Source: Myxococcales bacterium
GTDB taxonomy: Bacteria; Desulfobacterota_B; Binatia; UBA1149; SPBQ01
DNA: 7,738 bases
Assembly: GCA_004525875.1 (NCBI GenBank)
Contig: SPBQ01000098.1
Span: forward strand, 1-7,738
Direction of reading: 5' to 3'
Shown here: positions 1 through 5,791 of the stretch, piece after piece
Numbering within the stretch: position 1 is the stretch's first letter
Layout of the letters: every line of letters starts with the position of its first letter
Translations under genes and position numbers: made by a program
Notes under the pieces: model-generated
Seen by the model: the letters and a program-made list of their open reading frames with translations, nothing else
What the model was told of the DNA's origin: nothing
Databases searched by the model: none

Positions 1-330
1 CTACGCGAGAGCCCGATGGTCAGTATCATCGAGACGCTGCTCGGCAAGGGACTCCAGGTCTCGATCTACGACACGCGCGTCCAGGTCGCCCAGCTCATCG
101 GCACCAACCGCGAGTACGTCGAGAGCCACATCCCTCACATCCGGAACCTGCTGCGCAACAGCATGGAAGAGGTGATCGCCGAGAGTGACGTCCTCGTGAT
201 CGGCAACGGCGACGAGGAGTACCGGCAGATCCCCGGCCTGATGGCGAAGCAGCAGGTCCTGATCGACCTGGTCGGCGTGGCCGCTCCCGAGGCACCGCTC
301 GTCACGCGCTACAGCGCGCTCGCCGGCTGA
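1..330 (+). CDS. algD: GDP-mannose 6-dehydrogenase family protein, C-terminal fragment (5' partial)
   Basis: The frame is open from the first base (Leu-Arg-Glu-Ser-Pro) and ends at TGA 328-330, giving the last 109 residues of a protein whose family usually has about 430. The fragment is the C-terminal NAD/UDP-binding-type domain of nucleotide-sugar dehydrogenases. The LRESP opening, the GKG..V.IYD strand (about residues 18-28), NREYVESHIPH (about 37-47), SDVLVIGNGDEE (about 63-74) and LIDLVG (about 88-93) follow the AlgD pattern more closely than that of UDP-glucose dehydrogenases. Enzymes of this family oxidise GDP-mannose to GDP-mannuronate in the cytoplasm with two NAD+. The catalytic Cys and the N-terminal Rossmann domain lie upstream of the window and cannot be checked. 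The symbol marks the family only, and nothing here shows that the polymer is alginate. A related nucleotide-sugar dehydrogenase with another substrate is the main alternative. Confidence 0.85.
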   Translation, partial: LRESPMVSIIETLLGKGLQVSIYDTRVQVAQLIGTNREYVESHIPHIRNLLRNSMEEVIAESDVLVIGNGDEEYRQIPGLMAKQQVLIDLVGVAAPEAPLVTRYSALAG

Positions 331-334
331 ACAG

Positions 335-1522
335 ATGCTCGGGCAACCAACACAGCCGGGTGACGGCACCGGCGGAGTCCTCCTCGTGGGGCCCCTGCCG
401 GAGCCGCCACTCACCGGCGGAGTCGAGATCGGCGTGTCGATGCTGTTGCGCTCACCAACGGCGAGACGCCACCGGATGCAGCTGTTCAACACGGCACGCC
501 GACGCGACCCGTCGCGGCCGCTGTGGGAGCGCCTCACCTATCAGCTGCGTAAGTTCGTCGACTTCGTCGGCGCGCTGCGCCGCCAGAAGCCGGACACCGT
601 GCACGTGAAGGCTTCGTGGGGCGGCGTCAACTTCGCCCAGAGCATCGGCTACTGCATGCTCGCCCGACTGTTCGGGCGACGCGTGCTCGTCCAGCTGCAT
701 GGCGGCTCGTTCGATACCTGGTACTGCAACGCCGGCAGGCCGGCGAAGACGGCCATCAGGATCGGCCTCTCCTCCGCTTCCGAGATCGTCGTGCTGTCCG
801 AGTACTGGCGCGCAATGGTCCGTGAGCTGCTGCCGTCGCGCCCCGTTCACGTCGTTCCGAACGGCGTCGAGCTCGAGAACGCCGTTCCTCCCCGCAGCCG
901 CGGAGGCGAGCTTCGCATACTCACGATCGGGACTGTCTGCCAGCGCAAGGGCCACTTCGACATCGTCCGCGCCGCAGCCAGGGTGAAGGACTTGCCCGTC
1001 CGCTTCGTCTTCGGCGGCCCCGACGAGAACATCGAGTCGGCTCAGGCGCTGCGCTCGCTGATCGCTGCCCTCGGAACGGCCTCCAATATCGAGTTCCTCG
1101 GCCCGGTCGGAAGCGACGAGAAATGGAAGCAACTGGCCGAGGCCGACATCTACCTGCTGCCGTCGCACGGCGAGAACATGCCGAACGCTATCCTAGAGGC
1201 GATGGCGACCGGCCTGCCCATCGTCCTCTCGCGCGCCGGCGCGATGCCGGAGATGCTCGTCGACGGTGAGAGCGGCGTGTTCGTCGATGCCGGTGACAGC
1301 GACGCAATCTCCGCTGCCGTACGCCGCCTCGCGCGCTCGCGCGAGCTGCGCCGAGCGCTGGCCGCAGGCGCCCATGCCCGGGTCCAGGCGCGCTACGCGT
1401 TCGGGCGTATCGCCGAGCGCTTCGACGCCTTGTACGAGGGCGCCTACGACGAGGCTCGCTTCGAGTCCGCCGTGGCTCTTGACCACGACGAGGTGGGGGC
1501 GCTCGCCGGACGCCCGTCGTGA
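335..1522 (+). CDS. GT4-family glycosyltransferase
   Basis: A 395-residue GT-B fold glycosyltransferase, the usual length for family GT4, which transfers a sugar from a nucleotide donor with retention of configuration. Visible signs are an N-terminal Gly-rich acceptor loop (PPLTGGVEIG, 24-33), LHGGSFD (121-127), the inter-domain VPNGV (174-178), a donor-site Arg-Lys in QRKGHFD (203-209), and the EX7E motif with Glu280 and Glu288 followed by AMATGLPIV. No membrane segment or signal peptide is seen, so it should act at the cytoplasmic face of the membrane. ATG 335 lies 4 bases after the previous stop with no clear Shine-Dalgarno. It is the start that leaves room for the first beta strand before the Gly-rich loop. 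The 3' end overlaps the next gene in GTGA. Donor and acceptor cannot be told from sequence; the neighbours suggest polysaccharide repeat-unit assembly. Confidence 0.92.
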   Translation: MLGQPTQPGDGTGGVLLVGPLPEPPLTGGVEIGVSMLLRSPTARRHRMQLFNTARRRDPSRPLWERLTYQLRKFVDFVGALRRQKPDTVHVKASWGGVNFAQSIGYCMLARLFGRRVLVQLHGGSFDTWYCNAGRPAKTAIRIGLSSASEIVVLSEYWRAMVRELLPSRPVHVVPNGVELENAVPPRSRGGELRILTIGTVCQRKGHFDIVRAAARVKDLPVRFVFGGPDENIESAQALRSLIAALGTASNIEFLGPVGSDEKWKQLAEADIYLLPSHGENMPNAILEAMATGLPIVLSRAGAMPEMLVDGESGVFVDAGDSDAISAAVRRLARSRELRRALAAGAHARVQARYAFGRIAERFDALYEGAYDEARFESAVALDHDEVGALAGRPS

Positions 1523-2670
1523 AGAAGCTCGCCTTCAATTTCTTCCTCGCGGGGATGACGCTCGCCGTGATGCTCGTCAGCACCGAGGGGATGATTCGTC
1601 TCTTCGCGCCCCAGCTCACCTATCGCTTCCCGCGCGACCTGTTCGCCGCCGACGCGAGCACGTCGTACCGACTGCGATCCGGTTACGAAGGCGTGCTCGA
1701 CACCCCGGAGTACCGGACCTCCATCCGCGTGACCTCGCAGGGCCTGCGAGACGATCGCGAATACCTCGAAAAGACGGACGGCGAGCTGCGCATACTGATG
1801 CTCGGTGACTCGTTCGTGATGGGCGTCGGCGTCGACCTCGAAGAGACGGTCGTCGAGCAGCTCGAGGACACGCTCGACGAGCGCTTCCTCGAGCGCGACG
1901 TAGAGATCATCAACATGGGCGTGCCCGGATACTCCACGCGGCAAGCCCTCGCCACGCTCGAGACCTACGGTGATGACCTCGACGCCGACCTGGTGATCCT
2001 CGGATTCTTCGTCGGCAACGACTTCAGCGAGAACGCCGGCGAGCCCCTGCGAGTGGATGACGGCTACCTTGTCGACGGAACCCGCCACGAAGGACTCATC
2101 CCCTACCCCGTGCGGCGCTTCATCAAGCTGCATTCTCAGTTCTATCACTTCCTGTGGCCCATCCAGCGACGATTGAGAGGCCACGGCGGCGCCGAGGCGG
2201 GCGAGAGTGCGCGACGGATCGCGGAGATCTTCCTCATCGATGAGGAGGTCGCCAGGCCGATCACGCAGCCGTCCCTGGAGGCGCTCGAGGATCTGGTACG
2301 GGCCTGCGAAGAGCGCGGGCTGCCGCTCGCAGTCATGATCATCCCTGACCACGCACAAGTGGTCGACGGCCCCTGGGACGCGCTCATCGATCAGACCGGC
2401 GCACCCCGTAGCGTGTACGATCGCGCCGCGCCGAGCCGACGGATCGCGAAGTTCCTCGAGGCGCGAGGCGTGCCGACACTCGACCTGCTGCCGGGGTTCC
2501 GCGCGCGCGAGGATCGCGACGCCCTGTACCTGCCGCTCGACAAGCACTGGACTGCGATCGGTCACGACGTCGCGACCGTGGCCGCGACCCGCTTCATCGG
2601 CGCGATCATCGACGGAAACACACAGCTTGCGCGCGCCGCCGGAACCAAGCCGGTCCGGCGCGCCGACTGA
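1519..2670 (+). CDS. Membrane-anchored SGNH/GDSL-fold protein (first copy)
   Basis: A 383-residue protein with one N-terminal hydrophobic segment (about 5-22, after Lys-Lys), predicted to anchor a periplasmic domain. The SGNH blocks are all readable: block I LGDSFVMG with nucleophile Ser98, block II NMGVPGYS with Gly134, block III VGNDF with Asn167, and block V DKHW with Asp341 and His343. The family includes esterases and polysaccharide O-acetyltransferases such as AlgJ/AlgX-like proteins. The location in a sugar-polymer operon favours acyl transfer to or removal from the glycan, but no MBOAT acyl-donor partner lies inside the window. The start is GTG 1519, overlapping the preceding stop in GTGA. 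A purine-rich GAGGTGGGGG lies about 20 bases upstream, too far for a standard ribosome site, so translational coupling is likely. It has the same layout as the SGNH protein at 4572-5750, but sequence identity looks low. Confidence 0.88.
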   Translation: MKKLAFNFFLAGMTLAVMLVSTEGMIRLFAPQLTYRFPRDLFAADASTSYRLRSGYEGVLDTPEYRTSIRVTSQGLRDDREYLEKTDGELRILMLGDSFVMGVGVDLEETVVEQLEDTLDERFLERDVEIINMGVPGYSTRQALATLETYGDDLDADLVILGFFVGNDFSENAGEPLRVDDGYLVDGTRHEGLIPYPVRRFIKLHSQFYHFLWPIQRRLRGHGGAEAGESARRIAEIFLIDEEVARPITQPSLEALEDLVRACEERGLPLAVMIIPDHAQVVDGPWDALIDQTGAPRSVYDRAAPSRRIAKFLEARGVPTLDLLPGFRAREDRDALYLPLDKHWTAIGHDVATVAATRFIGAIIDGNTQLARAAGTKPVRRAD

Positions 2671-2681
2671 CAAGGATCCGC

Positions 2682-2686
2682 GGAGG
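2682..2686 (+). promoter_or_regulatory. Ribosome binding site (GGAGG) for the amidotransferase gene
   Basis: GGAGG lies 11 bases before the GTG start at 2698, inside the 27-base gap after the SGNH gene. The spacing is slightly long. It supports the GTG start, which is also fixed by the need for Cys at position 2. Confidence 0.6.
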
Positions 2687-2697
2687 CATCGAACACT

Positions 2698-4575
2698 GTG
2701 TGTGGAATCGTAGGAGAGCTCTCCCTGGACGGGCGCCGCGCTGATCTCGAGCGCACTCGTCGGCGAAACGCCTCGATCGTCCATCGTGGCCCGGACGAGG
2801 GCGGCGACTACCTCGACCCTCGACACCGCTGTGCGCTGGCCATGCGCCGGCTCTCGATCGTCGACCTCAGCGACGGCACACAGCCGATGCACAACGAAGA
2901 CTCCACGGTCTGGGTCGTGTTCAACGGCGAGATCTACAACCACGCCGAGCTGCGCAGCGAGCTCGAAGGGCTCGGTCACACTTTCGCCACGGACCACAGC
3001 GACACGGAGGTCATCGTACACGGCTATGAGGCGTGGGGTGAGGGGCTGATCGCTCGGCTGCGCGGCATGTTCGGACTCGCCGTGTGGGACGAGAACCACG
3101 ACCGATTGCTGGTGGCCCGGGACCGCCTCGGAAAGAAACCCATCTACTATGCGCAGGCCGATGGCCGACTCGTGTTCGGCTCGGAGCTGCGTACGATACT
3201 GGAGGACAAGGCCGTCCCGACACACCTCGATGTCGAGGCCGTCGACCAGTACCTGAAGTACCAGTTCATCCTCGCACCTCACACGTTGCTGGCGGCCGTC
3301 AAGCGTCTACCGGCCGCTCATCTGATGGTCGTCCAGCGCGGGAACATTCGCATCGCGCGTTACTGGGAGCCCCCGCTGCACCCCGAGAACAACCAGTTCG
3401 GCGGGCACGACCAGGCCATCGCCGAGCTCGAGGAGCTACTGATCGAGGCCGTCACGCTGCGCGTCGAGGCGGACGTACCGGTCGGCACCCTGCTCTCGGG
3501 CGGGCTCGACTCGAGCCTCATCACAGCGATGGCCCAGCGAGTGACCAATCGCAGCCTCCACACCTTCTCGGTCGGCTTCGCCGAAGCCTCCGTCGACGAG
3601 TCCGACGTCGCCCTGCAGGTATCGCGAGAGATCGAGACACAGCATCACCCCATCGTGGTCGACCAGATCGGCGCCGACCTGTTCTCGCGGGTCGTCGCCT
3701 CGCTCGACGAGCCTCTCGGCGACCCGGCCGCCGTGCCGACGTATCTCGTGTCGGAGCTGGCGGCCAGCCAGGTCAAGGTGGTCCTCACCGGAGAGGGCGG
3801 AGACGAGATGTTCGCCGGTTACGACGTGTACGGTCGCGAGAACGAGCTCGCGTGGATGCTAAAGCTGCCACGCGCGCTCAGACGCTCTGCGCTCGCCTGC
3901 CTCGGACCCGTCGAGCGCGACTATCCGCGGCTACAGCGGCTGCGCGACATCGGCGGCTCCGACGGCATCAACTTCCACGACGCCTTCGTCACGCGCATCT
4001 ACAGCGCCGGCCGCATGGACCTGTACGGTCCCGAACTCCGGCGCCGCATGCTCGCCTCGCCGCCCAACGGCATCAGCTCTCTGGTCCCGCGCCTGAACGG
4101 CTCCTGGGATCCCGTCGCGGCAGCCTGCATGCGCGACGTGGAGATCCGTCTGCCCGAGGGCCTGCTGATGAAGGTCGACAAGATGACGATGGCCCACAGC
4201 CTCGAGGCACGCACGCCGTTTCTCGACCACCGGCTCGCCGAGTGGGCGCTGCGCGTGCCGAGCGGTCTGCGCCGGATGCCCGGCTCGGGCAAGCTGATGC
4301 TCAAGGAGATCGCGGAGCGACACCTGCCGCACTCGGTCGTGCACCGCAAGAAGCATCCATTCGAAGTACCGATCGGAACGTGGCTGCGCGGGAATCTACG
4401 CGAGGTCCTGTCCGACTCTTGCAGTCAGCTCATCGATCGCGGCTTCTCCGTGGACGGTCTCGCCCGCCTGCAGGCCGGCATCGACGGCGGACAGTCGCGA
4501 GCGGAGTTCCCGGCCTGGCTGGTTCTCGTCCTCGGGGCCTGGCTAGGACAGCACCGCGAGGTGGGGCTCGCATGA
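2698..4575 (+). CDS. asnB: AsnB-type glutamine-hydrolysing amidotransferase
   Basis: A 625-residue protein, typical for class II asparagine synthetase-like enzymes. The N-terminal Ntn glutaminase (about 2-190) begins M-C-G-I-V-G with nucleophile Cys2, so the GTG start at 2698 is fixed. Other glutaminase signs are HRGPDEGG (29-36), RRLSIVDL (50-57), NGEIYN (76-81) and SDTEV (101-105). The ATP-dependent synthetase domain (about 235-600) has the pyrophosphate loop LSGGLDSS (266-273), TGEGGDEMFAGY (364-375), and KVDKMTMAHSLEARTP (492-507). Glutamine ammonia is channelled to an adenylated carboxylate. The substrate may be aspartate, but the setting among sugar genes suggests amidation of a uronic acid, or the amidotransferase found with exosortase-linked EPS loci, which has similar length. 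The symbol names the family. The gene overlaps the next one in ATGA. All key catalytic motifs I can recognise are intact. Confidence 0.93.
   Translation: MCGIVGELSLDGRRADLERTRRRNASIVHRGPDEGGDYLDPRHRCALAMRRLSIVDLSDGTQPMHNEDSTVWVVFNGEIYNHAELRSELEGLGHTFATDHSDTEVIVHGYEAWGEGLIARLRGMFGLAVWDENHDRLLVARDRLGKKPIYYAQADGRLVFGSELRTILEDKAVPTHLDVEAVDQYLKYQFILAPHTLLAAVKRLPAAHLMVVQRGNIRIARYWEPPLHPENNQFGGHDQAIAELEELLIEAVTLRVEADVPVGTLLSGGLDSSLITAMAQRVTNRSLHTFSVGFAEASVDESDVALQVSREIETQHHPIVVDQIGADLFSRVVASLDEPLGDPAAVPTYLVSELAASQVKVVLTGEGGDEMFAGYDVYGRENELAWMLKLPRALRRSALACLGPVERDYPRLQRLRDIGGSDGINFHDAFVTRIYSAGRMDLYGPELRRRMLASPPNGISSLVPRLNGSWDPVAAACMRDVEIRLPEGLLMKVDKMTMAHSLEARTPFLDHRLAEWALRVPSGLRRMPGSGKLMLKEIAERHLPHSVVHRKKHPFEVPIGTWLRGNLREVLSDSCSQLIDRGFSVDGLARLQAGIDGGQSRAEFPAWLVLVLGAWLGQHREVGLA
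4558..4563 (+). promoter_or_regulatory. Ribosome binding site (GAGGTG) for the second SGNH gene
   Basis: GAGGTG sits 8 bases before ATG 4572, inside the end of the amidotransferase gene. It supports ATG 4572 as the start, rather than any of the codons of the long open extension of the same frame that reaches back to 3084. Confidence 0.65.
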
Positions 4576-5750
4576 ACGCCGACGCGCGCAGGCGGTTCTG
4601 GATCGGCCCGGTCCTGGCCGTCACCTCACTGCTGGTCGTGCTCTTCTCGCTCGAGGTCGGCCTGCGCGTCGTGCTCGACGAGGAGCGCGAGCAGAGGCTG
4701 CCGCGGTTCGGCGTGCCCGAGAGCGTCCAGGCCCGCATCGCGTGGTCCGAGTGGCAGAGCCGTCGCGACAAGTACGGCACGACATCCTACCCGTCCTCCT
4801 TCGACGAGCCCGACCGCAACCTCGGCTGGCGGATCCGACCGAACGTCGACGTGACGCACGTCAAGCCCGGCATCTACGAGGTCTCGGTCCACACCAACAA
4901 CCGCGGCATGCGGGGGCTGCACGACGTGGCGTCGGAGAAGAGGCACGGCGCGGCGCGTGTCGGTGTGTTCGGTTGCTCGCAGACCTTCGGCGAGACCGTC
5001 AACGACGAGGAGACCTACGTCGAGCGGCTCGGCGAGCGCCTCGAGAACGTCGAGTTCTTGAACTTCGGAGTGCGGGGCTACGGCACCGATCAGATGCTGC
5101 TCTACTACGAGCAGGACGCCCGGACATACGAACTCGACGTCGTCGTGCTCGCGTTCGCGTTCTACCACATGAAGCGCAACGACAGCGGCTTCCTGTTCTA
5201 CGCCAAGCCCTACTTCACGCTCTCCGATTCCGGAGCGCTCGCCCTCAGCGGAGTTCCCGTCCCGAGCCCCGAGGAACTCGCGGCCGAGGACCTCGAGCAG
5301 TACACGTGGCCCCTCGCCGACCGCAGCGTGCTGCTGCGCTGGACCTGGCAGCGGTCACGCAATCTTCGCGGACGCGACCTATACTCGCCCGACGGCGACG
5401 CGTGGATGCTCACGAGAGCGCTCATCTCGCGCTTCACCGAGTCAGCCAGTGCCTCCGGTGCGCACGTTGTGGTGATGAACATCGATGAGAGTCACCGCGA
5501 GCTCGAAGACGAGCTCGCGGCGCTCACCGACGAGCTCGGCGCAGGCCTCGTGAACCTCGGTCCGGCCCTGCGGGAGGCCGCTGAAAACGGGATTTCCTAC
5601 ACGCTCCCGGCCGACAATCATTGGAATGCGGAGGGGCATCGCCTGGTTGCGGATTGGCTCCAGGCCTACCTGTGCAGCCACGCGCTGACGCGCGCATGCG
5701 ACCGCCCCGACCCGCCGGTGAGCGCATCGCTGTCGCGTGGAAACGCCTGA
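4572..5750 (+). CDS. Membrane-anchored SGNH-fold protein with GCS nucleophile motif (second copy)
   Basis: A 392-residue protein. Residues 6-8 (Arg-Arg-Arg) precede one hydrophobic segment (about 10-27), which predicts a membrane anchor with the rest in the periplasm. SGNH blocks: FGCSQTFG (133-140) with Ser136 as the expected nucleophile, NFGVRGYG with Gly166, KRND with Asn203, and ADNHWNAEGH with Asp348 and His350. The Asp of the usual GDS is replaced by Cys135, a variant that I recall in related bacterial SGNH proteins. The enzyme is probably an esterase or acyltransferase acting on the operon's glycan. The same frame is open upstream to 3084, but that stretch is an Arg/Pro-rich shadow of the amidotransferase gene. 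ATG 4572, with its ribosome site and the membrane anchor right after it, is the true start. It overlaps the upstream stop in ATGA, so the two are probably co-translated. Confidence 0.87.
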   Translation: MNADARRRFWIGPVLAVTSLLVVLFSLEVGLRVVLDEEREQRLPRFGVPESVQARIAWSEWQSRRDKYGTTSYPSSFDEPDRNLGWRIRPNVDVTHVKPGIYEVSVHTNNRGMRGLHDVASEKRHGAARVGVFGCSQTFGETVNDEETYVERLGERLENVEFLNFGVRGYGTDQMLLYYEQDARTYELDVVVLAFAFYHMKRNDSGFLFYAKPYFTLSDSGALALSGVPVPSPEELAAEDLEQYTWPLADRSVLLRWTWQRSRNLRGRDLYSPDGDAWMLTRALISRFTESASASGAHVVVMNIDESHRELEDELAALTDELGAGLVNLGPALREAAENGISYTLPADNHWNAEGHRLVADWLQAYLCSHALTRACDRPDPPVSASLSRGNA

Positions 5751-5783
5751 CCCGTTCGGGTGCGTCAAGACCAGCTCCTCACC

Positions 5784-5787
5784 AGGA
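5784..5787 (+). promoter_or_regulatory. Ribosome binding site (AGGA) for the secreted malectin-like protein
   Basis: AGGA lies 4 bases before ATG 5792, in the 41-base gap that follows the second SGNH gene. The spacing is short but usable, and the signal peptide begins directly after this ATG, which supports the start. Confidence 0.5.
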
Positions 5788-5791
5788 ACCG

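Noticed and set aside
1444..3282. 612-codon frame on the minus strand
   Set aside because: It lies antisense to the first SGNH gene and the start of the amidotransferase gene, has no recognisable motif, and crosses two gene boundaries. It is a shadow caused by high GC.
3084..4571. Open upstream extension of the second SGNH reading frame, giving one frame of 888 codons
   Set aside because: The extra residues are Arg/Pro/Ala-rich with no domain, fully overlap the well-supported amidotransferase gene, and a ribosome site plus membrane anchor mark ATG 4572 as the start.
5750..5761. Palindrome ACCCGTTCGGGT just after the second SGNH stop, as a possible terminator
   Set aside because: The stem is only 4 bp with a 4-base loop (at most 5 bp with 2 bases), and no T tract follows. 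It is too weak to call a terminator.
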